From Yponomeuta sedellus (lineage: Eukaryota; Arthropoda; Insecta; Lepidoptera; Yponomeutidae), in NCBI GenBank assembly GCA_934045075.1, contig OW203725.1, positions 18,993,497-19,057,496 of the forward strand: DNA of 64,000 bases, written 5' to 3'. The notes under the pieces are model-generated. The model was not told where the DNA came from. It saw only the letters and a list, made by a program, of their open reading frames with translations, and searched no databases. The translations under genes were made by a program, and so were the position numbers. Below, one piece after another: positions 11,099 through 22,747 of the stretch (the first letter of the stretch is position 1; each line of letters opens with the position of its first letter).

Positions 11099-11603
11099 TA
11101 TTTAGAATTTGTCATTTAAATCATAAGTCGTCATTTACTTAAAGTGTGTTATATATTTTTTGTTTGGTAAAGTACTTATTATAAAAAAAAATTATGGTGT
11201 TCTAAGTAGAACAATGATTTAACGGGTTTCACTGCAAACATGTTAGAGCGGGTCAAGGTAAACATTTTACGAAATTGTAAGCCCGATACTGGTATTTTCA
11301 AAAATATCAATGTAAGAAAATATCTCGTAGAACAAAACTTTTGTAATAACCAAACTCTAACAGAAACAGCGTAGGTATTTTAGTTATTTTATATTATCTT
11401 TAAAATAATTTATGTACCTAAGCAGGGCTCTCCACTCCACACCTCATCCAAAATTAGGACGAAAAGTGTAGAGTGAAGAGCCCCACTTGCCCTAAAACTA
11501 TTAGGATTCCTATTAGATTTTTGCAAGAATCTCTCGTAATTTCCACGAAACATTCCACACAGAACAAAACAAAAATTGTTGAAAAAAAATAAAGTAAGTA
11601 TTG

Positions 11604-11788
11604 TAGTCTGTTTGCTTTTAGAATATACCGCGGCTACTACCGGATATATTCGTGTAATAGAAATAACAGAACTAATATGACACTTAATTTCGAAATCAGA
11701 ACTCGATCATCACTTCGAAAACCGGCAAAAATTGGCGAAAACCGAAGCCTACTCTAGAGCCCGGTATATTCTAATAGCTAACAGACTA
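11604..11788. mobile_element. MITE-T copy 2
   Basis: Begins TAGTCTGTTTGCTTTTAGAA and ends with the inverted form ...AATAGCTAACAGACTA. The interior has GGATATATTCGTGT, AACTAATATGACACT and GGCGAAAACCGAAGCC in the same order as copy 1. The terminal TA on both sides is the likely target duplication. It is shorter than copy 1 by internal deletion. Confidence 0.78.
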
Positions 11789-12300
11789 CATAATATTCTT
11801 ATGTTATTCTATCAAAACATGTTTTTTTTTGGTTTACCTAGCAACGAAATTAAACACTAATTATTTCGTGTAGTGATTTTAGCACGATAGGCCTCATCAA
11901 CACGCTTAGAGACCGCGAGCCTTGACTCCTGATGAATTGAATACATCGTCTCATGAATGACACAAAGGACTGCAAAAAATCTAGTGCGAAGCTGGACAAA
12001 AGCGAATGTGAATGAACTTTTCACAATGACACTGTGACCTTACTCAGATGTTATTGTGGAGGTCCGCGCTCGCCATTATCTGCGAATTAGTGTCAACTGT
12101 AAACAAAACTGTATTGCAATAAATAAGGACTAAACAGAAATTCAGCTTTAGTTTAAATTATTTCTGCTGAGCTACCCAAGAGCTACCTCATAATTTCTAT
12201 TGGATGTTCAATTTTAGATTTCGTTTCTAGGTGCACTAGGTGCACCGTTTTGTTCTCTTACGACTATGTAGATATTTTACTAAATAAACAATATCTTTAC

Positions 12301-12378
12301 TGGTACGGATAGCCAGAGGTTGCGGGTTCGAATCCCGGCATGGGTGAAATTTTTAGCCTCTAAAATAGGTTTTTAAAA
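12301..12378 (+). mobile_element. SINE-A, 5'-truncated copy with 11-bp target duplication
   Basis: Starts at GGTACGGATAGCCAGAGG, inside the anticodon-like stem, continues through box B (GGGTTCGAATCCC) to TTTAGCCTC and a short tail. AATATCTTTAC flanks it on both sides (12290-12300 and 12379-12389). The break point is the same as in the copies at 45998 and 49546. Confidence 0.85.
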
Positions 12379-12654
12379 AATATCTTTACCGCCAGTGTGT
12401 ACGTGGCGTGTGACTTCCTTGAACTCTAAGGATCTCGCTGTGCTCGTAATACTGTTATTACTTTTCTTTAACAGAAAGCCGACTCAGGACTTTTGGCAGA
12501 TTGATTGTCATGTTGCTGAGGATATTTAGGACCATTTTTTATTTTACTTTCCTCTAAACTATTGGTGTGCAACAAAGTGTTCTCAATCTAACTTGTCGAA
12601 GTTTTGCAGTCTCACTCACTTTTGAGATATGACGGCTTTTTCATCATATCTCAA

Positions 12655-12740
12655 AATTCGAAGGACCGCGAAAGAAAACATGATGGGAGAAAGGGCCTAT
12701 ACCCAGCATTGGGCAGAGATGGTGATGTTGATGACCCTAA
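12655..12740 (+). mobile_element. SINE-like 3' end fragment
   Basis: Contains GGGCCTATACCCAGCATTGG and GATGGTGATGTTGATGA, the form taken by many lepidopteran SINE tails (GGCCTntnCCCAGCAnTGGG followed by GATGATG). Only the 3' part is recognisable. Confidence 0.5.
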
Positions 12741-13113
12741 ATTCGAGCGTTTACAAATTACTTCAACTATCTTTGGATTTAGTAGAGACATCCTTTTTAT
12801 AGTACTTTCGGACTTTGTGGCTGAGCTCTTTCTTTTTTAATATTTTTACTGATGCTCTATCGTTCTGTTAACATATTATATAATTTATTGTCAAAACGCT
12901 CCAACATTGTCATGTCATTGTCACCTATGATAGAATCTCGAATCGCCTATCGAATTTAATTTGAGTCGTACTTCTGTAAAATATAAACAACAATCTTAAT
13001 CAACAAGAAACTAAGGTATAACTTATGCGTAATGCAAATTAAAAGCATCAATTGTTTATTTAGTTAAGTTGCGAAGGTGGTTCAAGTCTGTTGGTAACAT
13101 AATAAAATTCGTG

Positions 13114-16100
13114 ATGTATGTCAAAGTGCCCGAAGTGAAAAGATGTTGTTGTTGTGTTCCCTTGCGGGCTGGAATAATTATATTTGGATACATTAATCTC
13201 GTTAGTGTATTTTGGCTTACCTATTAGATATAGGATTATTTTCCAGGGGGTCTGGTCCATGAAACACATGGTCGCTCAAATCAAATTCAATGGCACGGCC
13301 AAACATCGGCCGGTTCCATTCCATGGAGACGACGATAATCGTAACTTATTTGACTATTATTCATACAGCATTCGAACAACGTCCTCAGTATATGAAACTA
13401 CCATTCTGACTATGTCGTGCAGTTACGGCTATCGTCAAATGTGAAATCAGCCTTTTTGTGGGCACTATGGCGATTGATTCGCGTTTCTCAGAATGTTACT
13501 AGTCATACTGTCATACAGAATCTCAATGCATGTACGAGTATACAGGTACATTCAAAATCTTATCCTCGGCTATTCTGAGTGGGCACGACGGAGTAACAAA
13601 TAGACAATTTTTAATATGTGTGGGGCCAATAAGACACGGGTTTCCTCACGAGGTACACCTTCACGGTCAGCAAATATTTTTATGACTACACATTGACCAA
13701 TATATTATGTAACTTAGAAAACGAAGTCAAGGGTACTTGTCAGCCTTTGAAACCAGCACCTCACGGGTGTGTATGAGGCATAGATTTTACCGGTCCTCTT
13801 TAACACCGCTTCAATATCCCTAATTTTTGAGTTTCAGGACTAAAAATATTAATTCTTCTTACAGTTATTCACTGTGCTGGCAATAGTCTGTCTAGTTGTG
13901 ATGACCGAGATAAGGAAGGCGTCCTTGACGAGTGATGAGCACCTGGAAGCCATTATGTCGACTCTACTGTTCAGCATCTTGGGAATGAGCGTCATTTTGA
14001 ATGTGTTGCTCCTTATAGCTGGATTTCAGGTAAGGGGTTACTGAATAATAAGTATAATAATTTTCACACAGTACAATTCCGAAATCTCGGAAACGCATGG
14101 AAGAATGAAGTTACAATTAAAACCATATACTACTCAATTCTGTACTACTCTAAAGTTGTGTGAAGATCAACTTTCTAAGTTAAAGAATGCTGATGCTGAG
14201 TTTGTCAGTTACCTATATTTCAATATACCTTCATAAAAACAAGTTTATGTCTCAATCAATTTGCCCGTGATTATCCGCTATTGGGCATCGACACCATGAT
14301 ATTGATGTACTTAGATTAATTAAAACAAGAGTTAGAATTAGACTACAATATATTTTTCTGAACTAAATAGTAAAGTCCATCATTGGCTGCATGTACAAAT
14401 TATTAAGTAGCTATTGTTTATTTTAATTGTATTGCTGTGGATTTTGTTGAAAAAATAAAATAAAAGAAAAAAAGTTACGTTTATAGAATACTTCCCGTTG
14501 AACTAGAACTATGAAATTTAGTAAGTATTATCGTCTTGCACTACAAATACAGGAAAACTATACATTTGTAATTAAATCGTAAAAAAATAGTCTTTGAAGT
14601 TGGGGTACAGCTCGGTAAAAACTGCGAGATTCGATTCTAATATGTAAACCTATCGTGTTATCCAAGATGATAAATAATATGTAAACGTACCTAAATATTT
14701 GAACCCTCAACGTGTGAGTCCGATTCGGACTTGGCCGTTTTTTCAATTATTTGCCTTTTTGTCTTTCGTTTTTCTTTTTTGAATTCTCGTCACATCTACG
14801 TACCTCGCCGAATGAGACCCGAAGTCAGGTTCTTAGATAAGTTATTTGTCCGGCATAATGCCTACCTAATTACTTTTGGTTTTATTTGGTTCTGTGACTG
14901 ATGAGTGCCAAAGAAGACCCTATAAAATAGCTACGAATGTCTGTCTGACTGACCTATAACATGCTTTATCACTAGACCCTGGTTCAACCACATACGCTGG
15001 ATTGCAATATTATAATAATAATAATATATTTATTTATCAATACACTTGCCATATTATCCTTATACACATATTTCACAAATATAATTTACGTACAAATTAA
15101 GTCTGTAGGATTATAACGTCGCGTCGGTGTCTGTACTAGTATAAAATACTGTATGAAAGTCACCAGCGCCTTCCACCCGCTAGATGTAGCTGCTTAAATT
15201 ACGTATATTCCAATTTCATTTATTAAACAATATAATTGTCGTGTCTACGTTATAAATAACAAGACTTTTGATTGACAAGTTCCTTACCGAATAATCGAAA
15301 CACTTTTTTTTTAATTGATAAATCATTTATTTTTGCTTAGAGACACACACACATAAAAGCATCAGATAAAAAAGTTGATTACAAGATAAGAAGAAGAATG
15401 AAACAACTAATGGCAGGTCATATACCTATTTATCAATATAAAACTGAAAAATTCATTACATTAACATCAGTGATTGATTACGCAAAAAAAATCTGTCAAG
15501 AAAGTCTGCGCTACACGTAGCCCAACTCGATGTTCTACTTATACTCAGGGCGAGATAAATAGTCTCTTCTAAGAACGAGTCTTAGCGAAAGCACTTGCTA
15601 TTTGTCTATCATAGATTGTCTATCTTAGAGAGTGACAGTACTTTGGCACTCTCTAAGTCGCGAAACCCGGACTAATTCTTAGCATAGGCCTAAGAACATG
15701 CTTAGCTAAGCAAACGTCTATTTTAGTAACGCATTGATACTTAGCTAAGTTAGCCTGAAGTAATGCTTAGGGAAGCATGAGTACGGACTTGGGCTAAGCA
15801 ACGACTATTTATCTCGCCCTCAGATTTCCTCAGTAACCCTTCAACTAATAGAGCCACTTAAGAATGGATTAGTTCATGGTAGCCCACGAGTAGATAACAT
15901 TTATAAAATGTACCTTTTCACTCTATCTCCTTTTCTCTGGCACAGAAAGACGAACACATGCTCCGCCTGTACACCTACTACACGTTAGGCACCACTCTAG
16001 CTGCCGTTGTGCCGACTATTATACTTCTGAGCCGATTGCAGTACATCGACGTGTGCGCCGCCTTCTTGGCTATTGGTAAATATCAGAAAAAACTTCGTAG

Positions 16101-17192
16101 ATATCTCGAAGTATATAAAATATACTTACAGTCTATTTATTCTTACTTGTCCAATTTAGTAAACAAGATTCTACCCTTAAACTGTGACTTTTTAGTCCAA
16201 AACTGCCATATTTCCATAAATTAAGTAACCTGGAACACTCTTTTAGATAACACGCTGCCAATTTTTTAAACATAGTTCATGAATTTGCGAGAAAATGTCG
16301 AGTTTAGGCATCAAATCTCAATTTTAAGGTTAGAAGCTTGTTTACTAAATTGGACAAGTAAGAATAAATAGACTGTATCTACGATCTCGTCTCTCTCACG
16401 CTTTGTTAAGAGTAAGATGAAGCTTATCTAGGATAATTTATGTTAACTAAATTAATAAATAGTTTCGAGCTTATTGTCGACACTGAAAAAAATGGATTTC
16501 AAGGCTCTTTTCATCGTTCAGTCCTGTCGATCCTAAAATTTTCTGGAAGAGATCGGTTTTGGAGATAAGACCGTCAATTGTATACTATGTAATATAGATA
16601 TTTAAGTTCTTCTTATAGTCTCAAAATGAATGGTGTGCAAAAGTATGAATCTAATCTAATCTTACGTTATTTTAATAACACGTTCCATGCCCCGCGTCTT
16701 AACATGCAGTTTGATACCTATGTGACGTTTTTTCTTTGCGATTTGTCCCAGATAATATTGGACTTTGTCGACTTAGAAAATTACCAATGACTCTACATTT
16801 TATACTTGACCTTTCTGGTTGCACGTGAATCTCTGAAGTTCATATTAACAGGACTTGTTAGTTGTATGAGTAGACGAGTCATTTGAAAAGCAATAAAGTT
16901 TTTAAAGTGGGATTTTGAGGCGCGGTAGAATAATAGAAACATTGCTCCGTGCCCCCCCCCCCCCCAGAATGGTCAGGTCCTTTCTCAGGGCTAAACCTTC
17001 TGAAAAATAACTCTATTAGACGCACCAATGGCTTGGAATAACAACTTTCTCGTTTTAGTGATGCAGTGCTACTTGATAGTGCTGGTAAGGAGCGAGGTGT
17101 TGAAGCTGGAGCGGCTGAAGCTGAACATTGAAGCGAGGCAGCGGTGCCACGAGGAAATAATCGCCGTGCCTGATAACGAGACGCTGTTGTAA
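13114..17192 (+). CDS. small four-transmembrane protein (DUF4728/LAPTM-like)
   Basis: Four exons join in phase: 13114-13200, 13865-14029, 15946-16075 and 17059-17192, encoding 171 residues. Donors are GTTAGT, GTAAGG and GTAAAT; acceptors end TTACAG, GCACAG and TTTTAG. The N-terminus is MYVKVPEVKRCCCCVPLRAG. Hydrophobic segments lie at about 20-42 (formed across the first intron), 62-82, 94-112 and 117-138, followed by a charged cytosolic-looking tail rich in Leu/Glu/Arg. The short Cys-rich N-terminus with an LRAG start to TM1 and four helices resembles arthropod DUF4728 proteins and, more distantly, lysosomal LAPTM proteins; function is unknown. The exact first donor is weak, but it is the one that makes a continuous helix. 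MITEs sit in introns 2 and 3. No upstream regulatory element was identified. Confidence 0.75.
13620..13780 (-). mobile_element. SINE-B fragment (decayed)
   Basis: In plus orientation it reads GGGTTTCCTCACGAGGTACA, CCTTCACGGTCAGC and then GTAACTTAGAAAACGAAGTC, matching the body of SINE-B copies at 39935-40090 and 46996-47365 in the same order. The tRNA-like head is lost. It lies in intron 1 of the four-transmembrane gene. Confidence 0.6.
15548..15819. mobile_element. 272-bp MITE with 17-bp TIRs and TCA duplication
   Basis: Ends are GGGCGAGATAAATAGTC and the perfect inverse GACTATTTATCTCGCCC, flanked on both sides by TCA (15545-15547, 15820-15822). The interior holds several CTTAGCTAAG-like short palindromes. 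A 3-bp duplication and GGG-start termini suggest a PIF/Harbinger-type element. It sits in intron 2 of the four-transmembrane gene. Confidence 0.82.
16127..16377. mobile_element. MITE-V copy 1
   Basis: About 45-bp inverted ends: TACAGTCTATTTATTCTTAC at the left and AAGAATAAATAGACTGTA at the right, continuing inward through TTGTCCAATTTAGTAAACAA. TA at both tips may be the duplicated target. Its sister copy is at 21654-21902. It lies in intron 3, just after the exon 3 donor. Confidence 0.82.
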
Positions 17193-17261
17193 AACCTATT
17201 CGGCAACTTTTCAGTTTATGGATCATTAAAACTCCTCCTTTATCTTACGGAACCTCGCGTG

Positions 17262-17345
17262 AAGATAGATAGATAGATAGATAAAGAATACTTTATTGTA
17301 CATAAAAATGGAAATTACACAGGTGTTTCTTAACCTTAAACTCCA
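17262..17345 (-). mobile_element. retroposon 3' end with GATA tail
   Basis: GATA repeated five times, followed by AAGAATACTTTATTGTACAT. Read on the minus strand this is a polyA-signal-like 3' end (AATAAAGTATTC) with a tetranucleotide tail. Similar ends occur at 54443-54490 and 61746-61785. Confidence 0.5.
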
Positions 17346-17398
17346 CACGGCAGCCTAAGATATGAAATTCGAGAATTAACTTTATTTATATATGCAAC

Positions 17399-17499
17399 CC
17401 GGACTTGGCCCCCGTGGTGGAGTAAGGCCTTACCTTCCTGCGATGCAGGAAGAGACCCGTGCCCCAGCAGTGGGGACATAGAAGGGTTGATAACGAACG
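17399..17499 (+). mobile_element. Rep-1 copy, 5'-truncated, 11-bp target duplication
   Basis: Runs from CCGGACTTGGCCCCCGTGG through the hairpin CTTCCTGCGATGCAGGAAG and CCCCAGCAGTGGGG to AAGGGTTGATAAC. ATATATGCAAC is present on both sides (17388-17398, 17500-17510), which proves insertion of exactly this unit. Confidence 0.88.
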
Positions 17500-17510
17500 A
17501 TATATGCAAC

Positions 17511-20029
17511 TATTATTATATACAATAAAATATTCGTAGTTAAGAAGTTATTAACCAGTTAAAATAATTTAACAATTTTGGGGCAAACGGAACGCTTGGG
17601 ACTTTTCCACGGGACTCTTGGGTTCCGACGAATAGTCTATAGGGAATGCTGATCTAGGTATGTTAGATCTATCTTGGGAGTTGTAAGTCTTAGAATCTAT
17701 CTCAATTTCAGTTTTAGCACGCACCTCATGTTATTCTATACTTAAAAAAAATACTGTTTTTTGTATAATATGTAAGGAATGATAAATTGATATTTTAATT
17801 TTTGACGTTTTCTTTCATTTTAAGGAGAGAGAAATTAAGACATTATACAATGATAGTACTTAGTATCTACATGACTTTACTTATATCGGTCGTATCGGCC
17901 GGAGTCTTGCTATAAACTAGAAACTCATAGTAACTTTACTATAAGCCCGCACTATAAGCTATTAATCTACTATTTATGGACATATAAAGCATTAAACGAA
18001 TTAAATGTGTATTTTTAATACAAATGTGTACATGAAATAAAAAAATTGAACGGTGCGTGAAAAAAAAATGTACATACCCTTCATACAAAGGTTCTTCAAA
18101 TCAACCTAGTTTTACTTGTAACGTTAAACTTAAATAGGTCCCAGTTTCTGTGTAATTTTGAATAAAATGCTTTAATACCGTGAATATACTTAGTATAAAA
18201 CATAGTCGTACTGAACCAATTTCCGCGAGTTTCATTTCATCCCAAAAAGGAGGGAATGAGGGTGTCAGTGTCGGTGGGTATTAGCATCCGAACAAAGAGC
18301 CATTTCCGTAGCAACCGCATCACGCCATGGGGCTCGAAGCTCGATACGACGCCGAATCCCTTTGCGATCTCGCCGCCCCGTCTTTAACGGGAACATGGTC
18401 ACGGTTTCACGCTAATGACTTATTATATTATGCGAAAGTGGTACTCGCGTTTCCACATCTGCAGCGGCCCAGGTGCAAGCTCGTGGGTCGCATCGTGACT
18501 TACGTGAGCGGAACATTCAGCCCGGCACATTCATGGAAATATCGCGGATTCTTTTTAAATGAGGGTGCGGCACATTGTGCCACCAAATTGCCAATTACGC
18601 AATCTCGAGCGGCCCGAAAAGACACCGAATGCGCCAGCGATTGTCGGGGCCTTAGCTACGGGAGTTTACTCTCTGCGAAATGTAATAAGTAGTCGTATAT
18701 TCAGTACAATAGCATTTTCAGCGGTGACGTTAGGTACGTAATAATTAGTTTGTAGTGGAGTTAGTCATCGACTACTCGTAATATCTGTAGATGATACACT
18801 GTGTACAAAATTCGTTCGGCAATGCTGTTGGTATCGACACGTTTTATTCCTCTTTAATAGACTTCAATAAAGGAGGAGGTTATCAATTCGACGCGTATAT
18901 TACTTATTTCAGACACATGTAGAGGTTTTTTTGCTCGTTTATGTTTCAACAGCATGTCCAAAACTACTCATTCGAGATTGTGCGGCAACTCTTCCACGAG
19001 TTTCATTACATAACATTACAATACGGCACAATGCGTCCCGCGGACAACGAACTGGCGCGGCGAAGGAATTCATTTCACAGGATTTCACAAAACTCATCTT
19101 GGTGGCAGGCGGGCGGGACGGCGACGCGTGCCCGGAAGCGTCATGGCCGCGTGAAGACCGGAAATGGGCAGGATGACCGGATCCTATCTCCGCTCCTGCC
19201 TGCCTAGTCGCCTACCTGCCGCCATGTTGTGACGTCACGCTGCCACCGCGCGAGTGTTCCCGGTAGATTGGTCAAAACTTTTCGTTTCGGCTGTTTGGCC
19301 GGTGTTCATGAGTTTTAGATACTGAGTCTGAGTCTGTCTGAATATAAGTTTAGATTGAATAAAATTCGCGACGAGTAAATATGACAAGCCAAGTTTCCTT
19401 CAACAACGGCAAGTGACTTAGCAAGCTCTCCCGCGAGCTTGTAACTTCAAACTTTCATCTCAAGTCGGGAGTTTGCCCATCCCAGAGTATCGTCGGTTAT
19501 CATGGGCAGAGTATATAATTGTTGGCAATTTGGCGTCTCCATTCACCGGTTGAATGCCACCCATTAGCTGACTCCGCTCTCCTGAGCCTTTCAGCGGCTA
19601 ATAAGTGCATTTCGCTCTCTAGGACTTCTCAGTGCCATTTTTAAAAAGCCGAGGCGTTCGAATTTCAAACTTTTTTCTTCTGTCTCTCTTTTTTCTTCCC
19701 TGCCAGCAGTTCTTTTGTTTAGGAAAATTGTTGCACGCAATTAAGCAATTTGGTTAACTAATAAAGTGTTTGAGTGGAAAATGAGCTTATAAACGCCTCT
19801 GGAAGGAAATAGTAAGATTTTAATCGCGGCTGACGGTTAGACTGTTAATTGGCTAACAGTTTATACCTGATATCAACTCTTAGGAGCGTCATATCCCGTA
19901 AGTGATTAATAAAAGCAGATCTTAATCCCCACCATATTTAAGTGGGGCTCCCATACAATAAACGTAATTTTCGTGCAGTTTTTTTCTCGCTATTAATAAC
20001 GCCAGGTGCTTGAAATATTCACAGAATAG
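17511..20029. other. intergenic; GC-richer island 18230-19260, no gene seen
   Basis: Two overlapping open frames near 18327-18741 and two near 18931-19207 fall in a CpG-richer stretch, but none shows a recognisable domain, consistent splice sites or a bias for one frame. A short match to the LINE-B 3' UTR (AATAGGTCCCAGTTTCTGTG then TTTTGAATAAAAT) lies near 18134-18172. A control region or CpG-rich promoter is possible but unproven. Confidence 0.4.
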
Positions 20030-20039
20030 TTAGTGGTAT

Positions 20040-20196
20040 CGATATCAAACCCTGTATGTCACCCGTCACCACTGCTGGGGCACGGGTCTCTTCCTGCATC
20101 GCAGGAAGTTTAGGCTATACTCCACCATGGGGGCCAAGTCCGGTCTGGTAGAGGATTGTAATACAGTCTTACTGTCAGAAGTTATCAAGCCGCTCA
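20040..20196 (-). mobile_element. Rep-1 copy, 5'-truncated, 10-bp target duplication
   Basis: Plus-strand order is CGATATCAAACCCTG, CACTGCTGGGGCACGGGTCT, hairpin CTTCCTGCATCGCAGGAAG, then CTGTCAGAAGTTATCAAGCC. It is bounded by TTAGTGGTAT at 20030-20039 and 20197-20206. The family 3' end is at the left. Confidence 0.88.
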
Positions 20197-20221
20197 TTAG
20201 TGGTATACTCACTTCAGAAAT

Positions 20222-20375
20222 AAATAATTGAAATGAAATAAAATGAAAAGGTTTTATTCAAAGTAACACAGAAACTGCGGCTTAATGAACGTTACAATTC
20301 AAACTAGGTGTCCATTTGAAAATCTAGATCATTTTGGAGAAAACATGGATAAAAAAACTCCAAACTTAGTTTATA
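20222..20375 (-). mobile_element. LINE-B 3' UTR fragment
   Basis: Reverse complement of the 3' UTR seen at 23575-23720 (GAAACTGCGGCTTAATGAAC, GGTGTCCATTTGAAAATCTA, AGATCATTTTGGAG). It is 5'-truncated, and its polyA-signal end TTTTATTCAAAGTA lies at the left. Confidence 0.8.
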
Positions 20376-20390
20376 TAGATATCATTCCGA

Positions 20391-20850
20391 TATTAAAACC
20401 TAACTGCAAAGTAGGTAGTCAGGGCTGTAAGTGATGCAATCTACTCCAGCCAGATGTCGCTGCCTGTACGTAATACAGAGAATAGTGTAAAGAGGTTCGA
20501 AATTTCACTGATGCCGGTGAGTCGCCCATTAGCTCAGTTGGATAGAACGCTGGCACGGATAGCCAGAGGTCGCGGGTTTGAATCCCGGCATGGGTGGAAT
20601 TTTTAGCCTCTAAATAGGTTTTTAAAATTATCCTTAGTACGGGTTAGTGCATTAAAAATAAAAATAGTATAATCATGTGAGTACAGCGATATCATTCCGA
20701 TATTAAAACTTAACTGCAAAGTAGGTAGTCGGGGCTGTAAGTGATGCAATCTACTTCAGCCAGATGTCGCTGCCTGTACGTACTCGTAATACAGAGAATA
20801 GTGTAAAGAGGTTCGAAATTTCACTGATGCCGGTGAGTCGCGTCGCGGTG
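20391..20850 (+). mobile_element. SINE-A, tandem (dimeric) copy
   Basis: One complete unit (leader GATATCATTCCGATATTAAA, leader middle AGTAGGTAGTC, tRNA-like head with box A TAGCTCAGTTGG at 20530 and box B GGGTTTGAATCCC at 20574, tail to AAAAATAGTATAATCATG) is followed about 304 bases later by a second leader that stops at GCCGGTGAGTCG, before its tRNA head. The box B carries T in place of the usual C (GGTTTGA), so it is probably transcriptionally weak. Confidence 0.85.
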
Positions 20851-20989
20851 AGAAATATTATAAAATTAAATGTGTAACGTTACGGAACCCTCACTACGCG
20901 AGTGCGACTCGCATTTAGCCGGTTTTCTTTTGACACTGGCGCTGTGACACTGGCATGTACAAGTATCATACTTTTCTGTAGAGCCAAAC

Positions 20990-21335
20990 AAACTAGGCGA
21001 AACGAAAATCTCTGATGCACATCCACCGGAGAGACTTGTCAGGCAGAGACAGGGACAGTCTCCGCAACGTTGGCCGCGCTTCCGTTCCCGTCACACGAAC
21101 TGACAGGTGCCTCGAGGAGCACCTGACAGCGGTCACCCATATGGCAGGGGGGGCGCGGCCGCGGCTCACGCGAACTACGCCCTCGGGACCGCGCACCGGG
21201 AGGCTTTCCTGTGTGAGAATCACTTGGACTCGCTCCATTGGAGTTTTGGCCTGTTGCCTCGGGTGCAGTTCGCGAGGTACGGTTGAGCTGTGATATATGG
21301 TCAACGTCTAATTCGAGGAGCTTTGCTTGCATGTA
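20990..21335. other. GC-rich stretch with open frames on both strands, no gene called
   Basis: Open frames of 90-103 codons occur on both strands, as expected when stop codons are rare by composition. None has a family signature; all contain runs typical of out-of-frame GC-rich DNA (Arg, Pro, Thr, Ser). Possibly the 5' end of an unseen transcript. Confidence 0.35.
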
Positions 21336-21653
21336 AGTCTTGTATATATTTCATGTAGGTACACCTGCCTACTCTCTTCATATTTCAGTCCTATCCGTCT
21401 TGAGGTGGTCTGGAAGAGATCGTTTTTAGCGATAAGATTGCTAATTATATACTATGTAACTTAGATATTTAAGTTTTTCATGTAGTCTCAAAATGAAATG
21501 GTGTGCAATAGTCTTATTAATCTAATCTAATCTTGCATAGTGGTCCTTAATAGCCTCTGCTTGTGGATATGCGCTCCGATTATGAGCTAAGTATGATAAA
21601 CACCAACGCGGATACGGTCTACGTTATTACTGCATTTACTGCAGTAGTATTTT

Positions 21654-21902
21654 TAGTCTATTTATCTCTACTTGTTAAATTTAGTAAACAAGATTCTAAT
21701 CTCAAAATTTATATTTCATGCCGAAACTAGATATTTCCTCGCAAGTTCATGAACTTTGTTTATAAAATTGACAGCATGTTACTTAAAATAGTGTTTCAGG
21801 TCACTTCATTAAAGGGAATATGACATTAATCGACTAAAAAGTCACACTTTACTGTTAGAATCTTGTTTATAAAAATTGACAAGTAAGAATTAATCGACTA
21901 TA
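21654..21902. mobile_element. MITE-V copy 2
   Basis: Inverted ends TAGTCTATTTATC and TTAATCGACTA are more diverged than in copy 1, but internal markers are shared: TTTAGTAAACAAGATTCTAA, CGCAAGTTCATGAACTTTG and TTGACAAGTAAGAATTAA. Confidence 0.75.
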
Positions 21903-22067
21903 TATGGACGGATGTATGAAGGAGGGACACCACCGCCACCGACACTGCCTTCGTCTGTTTCTTTCTTTATAGACGTGTCTTTCTCTTTCACCATTGATTT
22001 GTCCAATGTCCAGGCGTGCCCTTTAGTTAGCTATTTCTAACATTAAATATTACCAACCAAAGTGACA

Positions 22068-22275
22068 AAGAGTGTAATAATAATAAATTCCACACAAAAC
22101 AAACACTTGACGTGGTCCCAAACTATGATACCCTGTACTATGGTAACCAGGCAAGGATGTCACAAACACAAAAACACACTCAGACTGTGGCAACTTGTAC
22201 AAATGTACGCGGCACCAAGTGGGAATCGAACCCATGAACTGTGTCTTGGTACCCAAGCACCTTAACGGTTAGATC
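22068..22275 (-). mobile_element. SINE-E (tRNA-headed) with TTA tail
   Basis: On the minus strand a tRNA-like head occupies about 22275-22205 (TAACCGTTAAGGTGCTTGG and box B GGGTTCGATTCCC). It is followed by a body containing GTGTTTGTGACATCCTTG, CCTGGTTACCA and ACAGGGTATCATAGTTTGGG, and ends in TTATTATTA. A tRNA gene is excluded because the 5' acceptor strand does not pair and a SINE body follows. The body resembles that of SINE-D at 29781 and 31020. Confidence 0.75.
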
Positions 22276-22747
22276 ATATTTACTAACGATTTGTATACAC
22301 GAAAACGAAAAGTTACTTAAGCAGCAATGTAAAGCGCGCAAACTAAAGATCTCGCCTCACGTCAAACTCCACGCCTGGATTATGAAACGTCTTGGATAAA
22401 CATTACAGTGCTCGGCAGTTACTTGGTGTAATTACTTAGTCTGTGGTCTCGCCGCGGCCTCGCCGCCGCCCTCCTACTGCCTAGCCCTTTTGTGCATCCC
22501 GAGGGCCGCGACATGTGCCAAGTGGTGCTATTAATTACCTACCTGTAACTCTCTTAAAAAATAACGTGCAGTTATGTATCGATATCGACATCAACCCTTT
22601 TATCCACCCAGTTTTATTGGCTACATATTTTTATCCGATATTTACATTTTGTTTGTGTTAGCTACGTATTCTCTGCATATGTCCTGCGTGGTTAGTGCGA
22701 TGGCCTGGAACCCGCGGTTTCGTGATGCTAAAAAGTTAGAAATTGAC

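Noticed and set aside
16952..16965. Poly-C tract as a functional site
   Set aside because: Fourteen consecutive C before exon 4 is unusual in this genome, but it is a simple homopolymer that could also be a sequencing feature.
17399..17499. Rep-1 as a Helitron because of its hairpin
   Set aside because: The hairpin is about 50 bases from the end instead of about 10, there is no CTAG/CTRR terminus, and 9-12 bp target duplications are present, which Helitrons do not make.
18327..19207. Protein-coding exons in a GC-richer island
   Set aside because: Overlapping frames are open in more than one phase, with no domain, no codon bias and no consistent splice sites.
21015..21332. Overlapping 90-103-codon genes on both strands
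   Set aside because: Open on both strands because of composition; products are Arg/Ser/Thr/Pro-rich and unlike known families.
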